Under the pieces are notes generated by a model. That model made no database searches and was not told the origin of the DNA. It saw nothing but the letters and a program-made list of their open reading frames with translations. From Chara braunii (taxonomy: Eukaryota > Streptophyta > Charophyceae > Charales > Characeae), in assembly GCA_003427395.1 (NCBI GenBank), contig BFEA01000018.1, positions 2,256,690 to 2,320,689 on the forward strand: DNA of 64,000 nucleotides, in the 5' to 3' direction. This document shows, piece by piece, positions 40,930 to 53,106 of this stretch (positions are counted from its first letter, which is position 1; every line of letters starts with the position of its first letter). The position numbers and the translations under genes were made by a program.

Positions 40930-43900
40930 TAAATAGTAAATACTATTTAGTATTTCCCTTTTTCTTCATGCCAAGAGATCTCCGCCGTTACTAGTACTTA
41001 TTACGCCTGAGTCACTGGACAGAATTGAACCGCAAATCGATCCTACAACAACTTGCCAACTGGACAGCAGTGAACATGACTGTATAGCAGTGTACATAAC
41101 CGGATACAGAACCCGGTGCGAAGAAGATACAATACTCGTACAAGCTCGTCCGGGAAATGGCAGAGGAATAAAACTAGAGGCTAGAGGTGCAAAAGCTTCT
41201 AAAAATGGTTACGTCCTTGTCCATCTCCTGCATGCCAACAGGCGACGACTAGCAAACAGGAAGACAACAAGCATAGACTGAGACCTGACCATGAAAGGGA
41301 AGAAGTGAGGGATGGGAATGAACAGGAACAGAGGGGAGGAGGGCAAAGGAGGAGAAGGGATGGTAATTGACCGAAGGGAGGAGGAGGGAGTACGAAGGAG
41401 GGGATGGAGGTGGGGGGTGTTTAACACAGGCAGAGTGAGACCAAAGGAAGCAGCACCTGTAGAGTGGCAATGGAAGCCACTGAAGAAAGCTCAACTGTTA
41501 CATCGGGCAGCTCAAATGCATTTACGCTGATCCGCACTGAACATAATGAATTCCGACACAACCGCAAATGGCACCGTCGCCATCACATACACCCCAAACC
41601 AACAGGCACATTGACATTGATTAGTGGAGGACAAGAAGGCCAACCAAATGCATCCATTCCTTCATAACATCATGTCCCTCCGACGGAAGCCATCATCACA
41701 TCTTTCCAGCTTCGTTCTTCCCCACTGAAGTCTTTCCCTCTTTTCAAGCCCATAAATTACGCAAATGTGAGTCCTCCTATATTTACACCAGACTCCATGC
41801 CAGTTTATTGCAGTTCTGTGGTCCCCCTTGACCACCCCATTTCAATGTTGTTTTTTTTTTTTTTCCCATTTCAATTTTAAGAGCACACTCACAGATGATT
41901 CTCGACGTCTTGTCGGCAACTTGCACTTCAAATTTCTTCAAATCTCTTCAAATCTCTTCGTCAAATTCACATCAATTTTGCAGCCCGTCAAAGACGGCAT
42001 AACAGCAATACTATTCAGATCTCAGAGGCCGTGAAGGGTTCTACAGGGGGTGATCAGCATCAGAACAGAAAAAGATTAAAGGTTGCTCGAACACACTTTT
42101 GGCAATTGTTTGCAGTCCTTATTTGCCTACACTTGTTGGCATTCCTAAACATTATGTACAATCAATTATACAACATCACAACTATATCATCCACTTTCCC
42201 CTCAAACAAGTGCCTCAACCATAACCCATCTCTTCCCCTTCTGGGATAACGCCATGGAGCATCACCACCTTCCCACACTGCGTGGCATGCGTCCACCTGG
42301 CCTTATCTATGCCCGCAGAGCCTTCTCTGCCCTCAGCACTCACCCTTCTCTACAGACATCTAAAGGCAAGCCTCGGTAACCCTGCCCTCCACCACCACAG
42401 TGGGTGCGCATATTTAAGCTGAAAGCCTAGTACCTCCGAGCCTCTTTTTGCCGTGGCGGATCCGCACAGCGTGCCAAGCTTTGCCATTGTGGTCCCCGGT
42501 AGGCCGGGGCCCCAGAATGTTCAGATTGGCTCGATTTTTTTTTTCTCAAGCTTGCCTGGGCGATGTGCTGGCAATTTAAGATTCCCCACCACAGTTCTGA
42601 AAAACACAGCACAATCTCCATCAGGAGTAGATGAACAAGCTCAACAGACATGCATAGCAGGTGAAACAGCATCACAAAACATGTGAAGGAAAGGATGGTA
42701 GCAACAATTAGCCCTTTTCCAGAGAGGACACGGGCTGAGCATCGAGTTCATACACCACCTTTTATGGGGTTTGGGCTTGCAAAATCTGGGTCAAATCTGG
42801 TTCCCCAGAGGTCTGCTCAACAGGCAGCAGACCCAGAGCCTACACTTCCTTATCATGGCTGCTGGCAAAGACCCAACAAGACGACGCCCCAAATTTAGAG
42901 AATATCCCTGTAGTAGGTGGATCACCACAATACAACCCAACAAGATGACGCCCCAAGTTTACGAGACTGACTGGGGGGGAGTGAGAGAGAATGGGAGCAA
43001 GAGTGCATGGAATGACACACCGATAGACTCAGAGCTGCGAAGAGAGTGCCGAAGACAGCGTGCAGCAGAAAACAGGGGAGAAACAGTTCTTTTGGTTGAA
43101 TGGTCTGACAACCTGGGTTACAACCCGTGCAGCCTGGGTGGAGGGGGAGGTACCTGGATGGCCTTCCAGGCCGCCCGGCCGGGCAGAGTACAGCAGGTGT
43201 TGCCAGCACATCTCCGCGCTGGGCCTTTTTTCAGGCTTAGGACTACAAGACAGGCCATCAGAGGGTCGTGGGAGGCCCGAGAAAACTGTCAGGCCAAACC
43301 TGCAGCAGGTATTATTTTTTGCAGCCTGATCTGGGCCATCAGGCCACGAAGAAACTGGGGAAAAGGGGCCAATCGGAGGGGCTGACCATGCCCCCACGCT
43401 ACAGTCGATATTGCCGCTGTCCCATGCTCGCTCGCATCATTATCTGCATCACGTCGTCGTCATCCCTGGAATCCCTCCCCCTGCCAGACCTGCACCTGCG
43501 CCAGCGCTACAGTCACTATTGTCTATTGTCGCTGTCCCATCCTTGATGGCATAATTGTCTTCATCACGTTGTTGTCATCCCTGGAATCCCTCCCCTCACC
43601 TGCACCTGCTCCAGCGCCAGCGCCCTCCACGCCCACAGGTAAGAATAATCCCTTTTTTCTTCTTCTTCTTCGTCATCTTCCCATTTTTCTTGCATTTACA
43701 GAGATAGATAGATAAGAGAGGGAGCCTCTCCCCCTTCCTTCCGTCGCTTCTTCCCTTCCATTCCACCACCTCTCCGCCGTCCTTTTGCAACCTCTCCCCC
43801 TTCTTTTCTCCACCCGTTCCCCTTCCTTCCGCCACCTCTACCCCTTCTTCCCCCCAACCCCCAACCCCCACCCCACCACACCCCGAAAACCAACAATGGC

Positions 43901-45190
43901 CATTTCAAACGAAATGGCCGGATTCTGCAGCACAAGAGCCACCCAGCCATCAAACGCGGCAGAAATTCTTGAATCAACCAGCATTTCAAACATAAGGCCG
44001 GATTCTGCAGCACAAGCGCCGTCCACCTCTACTTAAGCACAGAGCAGCCCACCTATACGTAAGCCCAGAGCCGCCCATCCATCACAAGAAAAAAGAAAAG
44101 AACTCCTGGACACTTTTCGGTACGCCGAGGTCACTCAGGCATACTCCTCCCAACCTCTCCCCAGATCAGGTAGGCCCAGCCTGCCATCCCAGTAGCCGAG
44201 CTCACAGTGGGAAATGAGAAAGAAAGAGAGAGTAGGAGAGGACACGGACAAGAAAACAGGAAACGAGAAAGTGGTTCTCTCGGTCAAACAGAAGGGACAC
44301 ATAGTGTCAACTCCATGAGACCATCGCCACGGGCCGGCGGAAAAATAACTGAACTGCCACTCCCCAGAATGGACAGAAGCCATTGCCATAAGCTATGGCT
44401 TCTGAAAACTCAAAACAGAGGACGAAAAGGAAAAAAAGAAAGTACATACCCAGGAATGGGCTCAGGGGTGTGAGAAACCAGAAGCACTAGGGCGCTACTC
44501 AATCAGGTTCAGTTATTGCTGGAACTCAACATGGAGGATCTCATCCACCTAGACAAGGGACATGGGATACAAGCGTGTTAAGTATCATCTGGAAAATATG
44601 TGCCGACTCTGCCCAGGGTAAAAGAAAAGGTTCGCAAGCCTCCAACTGTTGATAGCATATGCAGCACTACCCGTGACCCGTTATCTTCACGAGTGACGAC
44701 ACACAGGGATCCATACAGTTGCAAGATCCACATGATGTAGATAATAAGCCAGAAGACTTGGTACACTGCCTGCTCTTATGCACTGAGATGCGGACAAAAT
44801 TGCCACAAATTGCATAAACCTTGATTTGATTTGCCTTCGCTGTTCCACCCCTCAAGCTTCTTTTCTGAATTGATCAAACCTGCTCTCCGTGAAATCTGTC
44901 AAACCGTGGTTTGATTCCATCCAATATGATTATGACCACAAAAATGTGGGTGATATGGAAGGCGTGGTGTCCCAAGACCATGAACAAGCAAAAAGACGGC
45001 CAGGAGGCATCCTGGGCTTCTACATATAACCGAACAGAAACGTAGAAAATATGCAGACAAAGGGACACATGCACTGGGGTCGTCTCTCAAGTGGTAGCAC
45101 ACCCGGCGGGTAGTGCTGGACCTTTGCGTTCCACACACTGACAAGATTTCCCTCGTTTGCATTCCGCTTTTCCCTCCCCATGTGAGCAAT
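40930..45190. other. Long stretch without recognised genes
   Basis: Unassigned, moderately pyrimidine-rich DNA. 43410-43610 has a duplicated 'cgtcatccctggaatccctccc' segment. 43896-44035 has a duplicated 'ggccggattctgcagcacaa' segment. A consensus donor-like 'ccacag|gtaag' occurs at 43633-43644. I found no protein domain on either strand. The 3' exons of the minus-strand gene at 45-49.5 kb may lie at its right edge. Confidence 0.4.
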
Positions 45191-47362
45191 TTAACGAACA
45201 GGCGTGGCCGACCCTTTCTTCACAATGTGCACAATACACACCAAACATTCGTCAGTCCACGAGCTCACTATTTTCACCCTACACACGGTTTCACTTGCCA
45301 ACTGACCTGTCTTTCGCTCCGGGGTCGGTGACGACTGCAAAGGCTCGCTAGTTGCAGCAGGCTGCTCTACTCCTTTGTCACACGCATTTGTCTGAGGTGG
45401 CTTATCCAGGGGTGAAGCCGCATTTTGCTGTGCTGCCGTCCGCCTCTGTCGAGCAGTCGAGGCTGCACCTTCTGCTGGAATAACCTTCGGTGATACTGGA
45501 TGTCGTTCTGCAGTGCAATCGCCACATTCCGCTTGTTGAGAAGGACCAGATTCATCATTCATTGGACCGGAGGCCCCGAATTCACACATCAAGGCAGGTA
45601 AATCCTTCTCTTCTGCGACTTGGCTCGTTGACGCTTGCTGTCCATGTCTATCCCCCCTCAGTAATTTGGAACAAGAATGGTCCACATTAAGAGCAGCATT
45701 CACTCTCTTCTTTCCAAGGCTATCCACTTGATCATCATCTGGACTGGTTGGAAGATCTGAACCCCTTCCTGTTTTCCCTCCATCCACACAACCTTCCGCC
45801 TCACCCACATCTATGGACCGTGCTGCTCCCACTCTATGTGAACGGCATTCCACTCCCTCCATATCGCACCGAGCTTGCCTTTCATCGTCGAGTCGGATAC
45901 AGTCGTCTTCTTCACAGGCCGCCTGATCATTGTCTCCCCTCCCACTTGAGCAACTGACTCCCTCGCCTGTACCCAAACCATCACGCGGTTCTGGGGATGA
46001 GCATCCGGCAGGCTGTCCTTCAAATGCAGTCGGTGAAACCGGACCCCCTTGCTCCATGTGAAAATTCAGCTTCGCATCAATCACCCTTGTTTGCCGACTA
46101 TCATCCTCCATGACATCCACATGAGAGCAATCCTGGTCTGCCATCTCCGCCGAAACTTCTGCATCCGCAGGGGACGATGATGCACCTTGTGCACCTTGCC
46201 GGTCCCCGGTGTCTGAGGCTGGAAATTGGTGTTGAGCAGCATGTACATGTTTTGACGGTAACACTGCGCTCACAGGACAGGTCCCTGACGATCCTAACAA
46301 ATCGCACGCATTGCCAGCAGAGACAATAGACGACCCGCTAAGCAATGCTGCATCAGTTTGCTGCTGGTATAGCTTGGCTCCACAGCGCTGCAGAAACGCC
46401 GCTGCCTTACCTCCTCGCGATGATCTCCCACTTTTCAGCACCCCTCCTACTACATGCCGGCTGTCACAAGACCCTTGTGGTGTCTCAGGAGTGCATTCCT
46501 TGCACTCACTGCCTCCTCCCAACCGCAAATCCAAGTCCACAGCAGCCTTGGGCAATAAGCCAGGGCTTGCACTGAGACCCTGGGCATTACCCCCTCCCCT
46601 TTCTCCTCTCCTGCCCGTCGGAATCCTCACACCGCTACACCCGCCAGTTGAACATATGGGCGAAACTGATGACCCTGTCAGGCCACGACTCATCTGCTGA
46701 GGCGTATGCAAACCTACTATATCCTCAGAGAGAGGTGTCGTTTCTTCCCTCTGTTCATTCCGCAAACTGCAAGCAGCATTCGCCTCAACCCAATCCAACC
46801 TGCTTCCTTCCTCCCTCTCCGCGTCTGATTCCCGACCTAACAACCCTCTGTTACCGAAGGACTCCGTTTCCTCATGTCGTAGGGAGCCTGAATCGTGGCT
46901 CTGCCTCTTCGCCCGAAGCAGCATCACCAGATCGTCGATTCCGTTTCTCTCCCCCCTCTCCATGCTTGTTGCCTCCTCCTCTCCCTCGTTTCCTTTGCCA
47001 ACTCTCTTCCACACAGTCCCTTTCCCATTAACCTCCAACTTCTGGGCTTCTAGCATATCTTGAGAGACGGGTACTGGTACCGCTTGGCTAGGCGAGCCAG
47101 AATCTTCACTCCTTACCCCATTTCCCGGGCTTGGCAGCATTTCGACCAGAGCCGGAACCTCCGGCTTCATATCCCGCTTTCCATGCCACTGCTGCAACTC
47201 AACTCGCCCCCAGTGTTGCATACAGCGGTTATTTTGCTCGTCCTTATGGGAATGGTCACCATTTACCCAACTTCCTTCCTGTGATATCCGCCTCCGCCGT
47301 CTTCTTGGAAGCGCCCGCTCAGCACAAACTGCATCACAGAGCTCACGCATATCAGTTATCAC
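45191..47362 (-). CDS. Large uncharacterised open frame (hypothetical gene, 3' part)
   Basis: 723 codons without a stop in DNA that is not a simple repeat, so chance is unlikely. The listed first codon is GTG. The first ATG is about 12 bases later ('MRELCDAVCAERALPRRRRR'), and the true exon edge may be a splice acceptor. The peptide is hydrophilic, Ser/Gly/Glu-rich and probably disordered, with basic patches such as 'PRRRRRR'. I see no domain, membrane segment or repeat. A consensus donor 'aagacag|gtcagt' at 45307/45306 suggests that the exon ends there and the last residues listed are intronic. Upstream, in frame past a TAG, the sequence still reads 'PNFALKVKEKAAAE', so a nonsense change or splice variant is possible. 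Function unknown. Confidence 0.55.
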   Translation of the reverse strand: MITDMRELCDAVCAERALPRRRRRRISQEGSWVNGDHSHKDEQNNRCMQHWGRVELQQWHGKRDMKPEVPALVEMLPSPGNGVRSEDSGSPSQAVPVPVSQDMLEAQKLEVNGKGTVWKRVGKGNEGEEEATSMERGERNGIDDLVMLLRAKRQSHDSGSLRHEETESFGNRGLLGRESDAEREEGSRLDWVEANAACSLRNEQREETTPLSEDIVGLHTPQQMSRGLTGSSVSPICSTGGCSGVRIPTGRRGERGGGNAQGLSASPGLLPKAAVDLDLRLGGGSECKECTPETPQGSCDSRHVVGGVLKSGRSSRGGKAAAFLQRCGAKLYQQQTDAALLSGSSIVSAGNACDLLGSSGTCPVSAVLPSKHVHAAQHQFPASDTGDRQGAQGASSSPADAEVSAEMADQDCSHVDVMEDDSRQTRVIDAKLNFHMEQGGPVSPTAFEGQPAGCSSPEPRDGLGTGEGVSCSSGRGDNDQAACEEDDCIRLDDERQARCDMEGVECRSHRVGAARSIDVGEAEGCVDGGKTGRGSDLPTSPDDDQVDSLGKKRVNAALNVDHSCSKLLRGDRHGQQASTSQVAEEKDLPALMCEFGASGPMNDESGPSQQAECGDCTAERHPVSPKVIPAEGAASTARQRRTAAQQNAASPLDKPPQTNACDKGVEQPAATSEPLQSSPTPERKTGQLASETVCRVKIVSSWTDECLVCIVHIVKKGSATPVR

Positions 47363-47759
47363 CTTCTACTCTGCTGCTGCTTTCTCCTTGACCTTCAAAG
47401 CAAAGTTTGGACTCGAATCAGAAAAAAGAGTTATGGTTTTGTCATAGAACTAAACCCGGGCACAACAACGAGCTGAACCTCACTGTGCACTAATTGACTC
47501 ACACTCTCCACAACCTGTATATTTCTTCATAAACAACACAGTGGACTCCATGTACAACTTGGAAGGAGAGCAAAGGATTGACAAGACAGGCAGGAAAGCA
47601 ATGAGATAAGCATCATAAAGATCTCAAGGGTAAGGACAGTGCACCATTCTTTTCTCTAAGTGCCTTATCAGTCAAATTGCAAATCGAGACCTAAGTCAAA
47701 TTTCTAGATGCAGACGACTGACCGAGTGGCCCGCCAGGATTTTATTTCTAGGTACTCAC
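47363..47759 (-). other. Probable intron between the two large frames
   Basis: On the minus strand the upstream frame reaches a textbook donor 'ccactg|gtgagtacc' at 47760/47759. The next long frame opens about 400 bp later. I could not fix a single acceptor that keeps the frame open; 'gatgcag|tttgtgctg' inside the downstream frame is one option. Confidence 0.4.
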
Positions 47760-49554
47760 CAGTGGGAGTCTCCTTGTCCTGATCTGAAATGGGCAAGCTG
47801 TTTGGAGGACAGAACCCATTCTCTTTACCAGCTTCGCAATCACCCACAGATAGACCTTCCTTTCTCCTCTTCGCAAAAGAGCGTCGGCCCTTTGCAACAC
47901 CTACTTTCCCAGGAACCTCTACCTTCCTCCCATCGTATTGCTCTATGCTGACTTGTCTCTGTAAAACGCCGCCCAGCATTCCTCCCCTGGCACCTACACT
48001 CACACCGCTCATGTCCTCCCCCTTCCAACTCCTTTCCTCCCTGTCCCTCTCTTTCACCATTTTGATCTCCATGCCTTTATCCTTTTCCCTTTCCTGTGCT
48101 TTTCTAATTATGCTTACCCCTTCGGTCTTGACATCACTCGTGCATTTGCCGTCCGCCCACCCACCTTCCTCAGTCCCCTCCTCTGATTGCATGCCTTCCA
48201 TGCTGTGTGTATACCTCCTTGACCTCTCCTTCAAAATGTCAACATCATGAAACATATCTCTACACCTCCCCTCTTCTATCTGTCTCTCTTCATCGTTCAC
48301 CTCGTGTTCTTTCTCATCACTGTCGAATTCCCTATCCTTCTCCATCTCGTTCCCGTTCTCTTGCTCCCACATCTCTTCTTCCTCTTTCTCAAAAGAATTA
48401 CCCCCACTCAAATTCCCTGTCTCCTGTTGACTATCACTCTCCCTTTCTTCAGTTTCCTTCTCCCATATCCCCATTCCATCCTTACTCTCCGCCATGTGCC
48501 TTGCCGTAACCTCCTCTTCATCGTCCCTCGCAACAAATGCCCCCTCCCCGACTCGCTGTTCCCCGTGTGGACCGGCACGAACCACACGCTCCTCATGCAT
48601 GGCCGCCTTGCCATTTCCCTCGGCGGTGGTGCATGCAAACTCCAAGGAATGCTTAGGACGGATCTCCGATACCAACTCAACCGACAGGTCGCTTCTTCCC
48701 TCTTGACTGCTCTCGCTCTTGCCGCCCCCTTCACAGTCAATTCCCATGTCAGCTTTAGAAAACCGTCCTTGCCTGCAAGCCCCTCCTTGTTTTGGTTCCA
48801 TTCTTGGCTTGACTCTAACGTCCCCTCCATCCTCAGCAGTTTCCGACTGCTTGACGCGGCACAGGTTGTGGAAGACTGCATCGTCTATTGCACCACTGGC
48901 ACCTTCTCTGCCCTCTCGCTCCACAATCGACTTCTTAACCCCCTCATTTAAACCAGTTTCATGAACCTTCACAAGGACAGGGACAATGATCGCCTGCGCC
49001 GTTACAAGGCTCGCCAATTCTGTCAGTCCAAGAGCAGCTTGCTCCTGGTCTTCCGCATTGTCAACGTCCTCCTGACATCCCTCCTTTTCCGTTCCTTCGC
49101 TCCTCGCTCTCCATGATCCAAGCTTTGCACTCTTTGGCACCTTCCCATTTCTTCCCGCTGTTTCCCTTGCCCACTTGCTCTTCGCTTTCATGCTACTTGC
49201 CTCAAGAATTTCCGCTGCGTTCGCCAACATCACCACCTGATGAGCCCAGAATCTCTTCGCCACTGGCGATCCACCGCCACCGCCATCGTACACTGACACG
49301 GTATCTTGCTCTGCCGTTCCCACCATGTTGTCTGCTTCTCTGAGAGCCACAGTCCCCCTTTCTGACGGCTGCACAGGCGGCACAGCCGTGCACCCGCTCG
49401 TTTTGCTGCCAGAGGGCATCGACCTTCTTGGAAAGGGACGCACCTGCACAATGCACGTCAACGATGCCACCTTCAATTTTCTCCCAATCCAGAAAAGACA
49501 CAAGTTTATAACTGCCAGACTGTTAGGGATACAAGGTAATTCACACAAGTTCAC
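47704..49554 (-). CDS. Large uncharacterised open frame (hypothetical gene, 5' part)
   Basis: 616 codons, coding up to the donor at 47760. The last dozen listed residues are probably intronic. The peptide is rich in Glu, Lys and Gly, with a long acidic stretch ('FEKEEEEMWEQENGNEMEK') predicted to be helical and charged. An N-terminal hydrophobic stretch ('NSLAVINLCLFWIGRKLKVA') may be upstream of the true start or exon edge. It has the same strand, style and composition as the 45191-47362 frame, so I treat them as one gene of about 1300 residues. I recognise no domain. It could be a regulatory or scaffold protein, but that is only a guess from composition. Confidence 0.55.
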   Translation of the reverse strand: MNLCELPCIPNSLAVINLCLFWIGRKLKVASLTCIVQVRPFPRRSMPSGSKTSGCTAVPPVQPSERGTVALREADNMVGTAEQDTVSVYDGGGGGSPVAKRFWAHQVVMLANAAEILEASSMKAKSKWARETAGRNGKVPKSAKLGSWRARSEGTEKEGCQEDVDNAEDQEQAALGLTELASLVTAQAIIVPVLVKVHETGLNEGVKKSIVEREGREGASGAIDDAVFHNLCRVKQSETAEDGGDVRVKPRMEPKQGGACRQGRFSKADMGIDCEGGGKSESSQEGRSDLSVELVSEIRPKHSLEFACTTAEGNGKAAMHEERVVRAGPHGEQRVGEGAFVARDDEEEVTARHMAESKDGMGIWEKETEERESDSQQETGNLSGGNSFEKEEEEMWEQENGNEMEKDREFDSDEKEHEVNDEERQIEEGRCRDMFHDVDILKERSRRYTHSMEGMQSEEGTEEGGWADGKCTSDVKTEGVSIIRKAQEREKDKGMEIKMVKERDREERSWKGEDMSGVSVGARGGMLGGVLQRQVSIEQYDGRKVEVPGKVGVAKGRRSFAKRRKEGLSVGDCEAGKENGFCPPNSLPISDQDKETPTGEYLEIKSWRATRSVVCI

Positions 49555-49988
49555 AATCTCACTTTTATCAGAAGATCAGACCACTGATTGGGGAAGGCAT
49601 TGAACAGTTAGTTCTTCACTCCTGATCAAGAAAGAGCCGATTCTCCTTTCCCATGCAGTAGCATGCATCATAGCACATTGGACCGGCGAGAACAAAAGTC
49701 GTGAGCTTTTGCTCAATCATTCATTACGCCCCCCTTATACCAGTCAGTGCAAGGACATGTCAAATCTAGCTCATTCCAGACTTGCACTGGCCATAATCCG
49801 GGCCAGGTACCTCGAGAACCAGCCTAGCGTGAGCATCCCCGGGAAGAACAAAAGTCTTGAGCTGTTGTTCAATCATTCATGACGCCCCCATAGACAAGTC
49901 AGTGCACGGGCATACTCATTTGGACTTACACTGCCCATAATCGGGGCCAGGTACCTCCAGAAACAGCCTAGCGTGAGTACCCCCTGGA
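49555..49988. repeat. Tandem duplication, period 157 bp
   Basis: Units start at 49689 and 49846 with 'gaacaaaagtc.tgagct' and share 'caatcattcat.acgccccc', 'ggccaggtacct' and 'cagcctagcgtgag'. 49555-49688 holds nothing recognised. Confidence 0.75.
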
Positions 49989-50132
49989 AGTGCCTAAGGT
50001 ATGTAAATATAACACGCGCACTGTGATCCAAAAACATCGAAACCCAGAAATCTGAGAGCAAAAAAGGGCAAAAAAAAGTGCTTCCAGGATTCCAAAGGAA
50101 CCATACTCTCCAACATAACAATTTGCAGGGCA

Positions 50133-50284
50133 AAAAAAAAAAAGAGTATACACAAAAACCAACACGTGTGCTTGCAAAGATACCTAATCACAGAACGACC
50201 ACCCACTAATGAAGGACGACCATCAAACACGCCATTCAAGAACTGCCTGTTTCGAGTGGACCTCACTCTCTCGAGCATGGGCCT
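50133..50284. other. True source of the mate-pair fragment copied to 32.4 kb
   Basis: This sequence is identical to 32437-32588. Here it continues smoothly into flanking DNA on both sides, whereas at 32.4 kb it begins at an N and ends at an adapter. This is therefore the genuine locus. Confidence 0.9.
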
Positions 50285-50774
50285 GCAACCCCCCTTACTT
50301 TTGAACGCATCAACTGAACTCAGGACAACACCAACTCCAAGAAGAACTCCCCTACTAATCAGAATCACCCTCTACAACTCGGACATAACCTTATAAATTA
50401 TGATTTCCATCTTATCAGCAACAGGCTCGCATGTGTTGCACAGCCCGCTCCACTTAATTTTGCACCTACCGGAGCAATGCAACACCCAATGCAGCAGTCG
50501 TCAGTTACGTGGCAAGCCTGGATATCCCCAGCAACATCATGAAATGGGCAGGTTTGATTGACAATTTCACATCCCTTTCACTTTCATTGCGATTCTTCGG
50601 AATCCCTTTCCGATCGTTACGTCTCTAGATTTCCGGGTGATAGGAATATCTGAAAAAAGTTCAAAAAACTCTGACCCATATTTTTATTATTTTACCATTT
50701 TTGTTTTTTACTGAAATTTCCTGGTGATGACGTGACATGCCGCTTCAGTTCCTTATAGGCGGGAAGAAGTGTAG

Positions 50775-51670
50775 GATAGTCTTCTCACACCACGTACAAG
50801 GAGTTCACTCTACATGGAATCCTGATAGTCGTCTCGCATCACGTACAAGGAGTTCACTCTACATGGAATCCTGCCCCTGCCCAAATATATGTGTCCTGAC
50901 TAAACGAATGTACCCCGTGCCAAGATCTCTCCGCATCCAATATTGGTTCACCCGATCATCACTGCCTTCGATCCTTCGGGCGCATCGGTATGTTCGAGGC
51001 AGTGGACAAGTAAGATCTTGCCAGACTAATTAATTAGAGACTAGACTTCCTATTCGAAAGCTAGTGATCCTGAGCAGTGAAGGTCCAGTAGAATGTCAAA
51101 CGGAGACGAAAGCGAGAGAGAATCGAGTCCAATAGACTGCTAAGATGGGAGAGAATGTTTGTCCAGTAGAATGTAGGATCCAGGTTGCCAACGCGGAAAA
51201 GTTTGCAAGCAGAAAGCAGAGGATAGGGACAGAAAAGACCACAAACGATAATGACGAACAAAAAAAAAAAAACATGCTCAGATACATGTGTCCTGACTCC
51301 TGACTAAACCAGCGTGCCCCATGCCGACCGAGAACTCTACCCGCCCAATATTGGTTCACCTGATCATCACTATCCGCAATCCTTCATTCCTTGGGTGCAC
51401 CGACATGCTCAAGACAGTGGACAACTAAGACCTTGCCAGACTCATTAACTAGAAAGCTAGTGATCCAGAGCAGTGAAGGTCACTAGAATGCTAGATGTCA
51501 AACGAAGAAGATGAAAATAGCAAAAGAGAGGATAGCGTCCAATAGACTGCTAAGACGGGCAAAAACGTTCGCGATCCAGGTTGTCAATGCTGAAAAGGTT
51601 GCAAGCAGAAAGCAGAGAGGGTGGAAACAGAAAAGACCACAAACGAAAAGGACAAAAAAAAAAAATCCAT
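50775..51670. repeat. Tandem duplications (periods 49 and about 398 bp)
   Basis: 50775-50823 and 50824-50872 are near-identical 49-bp units ('acgtacaaggagttcactct'). Then two units of about 398 bp start at 50886 and 51284. They share 'tgtgtcctgact', 'ccaatattggttcacc', 'ccttgccagact', 'gtccaatagactgctaaga' and an A-run end. The second pair has diverged by several small insertions or deletions. Confidence 0.8.
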
Positions 51671-52151
51671 GCTCCAGCAGTCACAGACAAAAGCAAAGCA
51701 GAGAAGAGAGGAAAACAGCAAGCAAGGGAAAGAAGAGAGGCAATCAAGGAAGGATCACCTCTTCGGCGACGGAAGGAGACTGCAACACTCTTCTGAAGCT
51801 GTCGTGGTGGTCCGTCCCAGCAGCTGTTCTACTACTCGTAATGCATGCACGTGCTCGTTTAGGCCATCGAAGGTTCCCATCCATGGCACAGCCGCTTCTG
51901 CTGTCTTCTCTACTGTAAAATCTTCGATTAGAAGTGTGACTGCATTGAACACACCACGATGTCCTTCTGTCAGCTACACAGTCTGTCTGCCAGTCCTCAG
52001 GTAGAAGAAGATACACAGAGTCAAGCACACATGCAACCTTGCTGCTGCACACTGCCTAGCCTTCCCAAACTGTTCAGTATTCACCTCCACTGGCCCACGC
52101 TCTGCATCATCCAGGACCAATGAACAGTCCTTCCCTCCCCTACCCTACACC

Positions 52152-52224
<73 letters not shown>

Positions 52225-52998
52225 ATCCACCTCCCACCTCAATTCCATGGGCATTCATGAATATGCAGTTCTCTCTCTCTCTCTCTCTCCACCCTGCCGA
52301 ACCAGGTTCCCCTTTCCTCCATACCTCTCCTCCATATTCAGCGTCGCCCTCATGCCTCCATCACTACCTGTCTTTTCGACCCCAGTATCATTCTCCGCTC
52401 CAGCGTCCACTCATGCCCGCCCTCGCAAGAGCTTTAGTTTTACAAAAGATTTCCGATGATCATCCCACATTCATACGGCATCATCTAGAATACTCAATCA
52501 CTAACAATGTCCAAGCTAGTCTGCAACCAGTGAGCCGATGAGCCCATCAACCATGCATGTGGACAAACAGCGCTACTACTTCCATTCCAATTTGGCAAAA
52601 AGTCGCTCGGCGCACCTCCCAACTGAAGCATTCTCCAACACAGGACCCACAATAAATCAAAATAAGCTTTCTAGTTGTACATTCTCATGTTCCAAATCAC
52701 TTTGATACATTTCCTGGTATTCCACATCCGGCAGGATTTGGCCCACGAATCCCCTAATGATGAGCAGGGCCCCTTAACCGTGTGGTGACAAAAGATATTT
52801 CCGCTAACCCCAAATCTGCTCACATCGCGAATCCCCTAATGATGAGCAGAACCCATATCACAACCACCACCTGGTTATCCACATACAACAAAAAAAAACT
52901 GCTACACTTTCAGAATCAAGGTATCTTTTTTTTCTTTCTTTTGGCTTTCGTAAATGCCAAGTTGCAAACACATTACCATAGTATGACAACTTGCTGGC
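51671..52998. other. Unassigned DNA with a (CT)n(CA)n microsatellite
   Basis: The microsatellite lies at about 52157-52222. 'cgaatcccctaatgatgagcag' is repeated at 52746 and 52829. No gene is recognised. Confidence 0.45.
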
Positions 52999-53106
52999 TA
53001 TGCTCTTCCCCCAAGTAGAACGTACGGTCATTAGGTCTGTATTTGGGCAAGTTTCAGTCTAGATACAGCGATAACGACCGTACTTTCTATTCGGGGGAAG
53101 ACGGTA
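52999..53106. mobile_element. pogo-like MITE, copy P4
   Basis: The body 53001-53104 (104 bp) has ends 'tgctcttcccccaagtagaa' and, reverse-complemented, 'ccgtcttcccccgaatagaa', with TA on both sides. It belongs to the CCGTCTTC subfamily. Confidence 0.85.

Noticed and set aside
42430-43400. Possible gene with 204-codon plus-strand frame (42771-43385)
   Set aside because: Overlapping frames on both strands have similar length, no domain is recognisable and no clear splice sites support it.
45191-49554. Plus-strand frames over the hypothetical gene (for example 48247-48951, 234 codons)
   Set aside because: These are shadows of the much longer minus-strand frames, with Leu/Pro/Ser composition expected from the complement of Glu/Lys/Gly codons.
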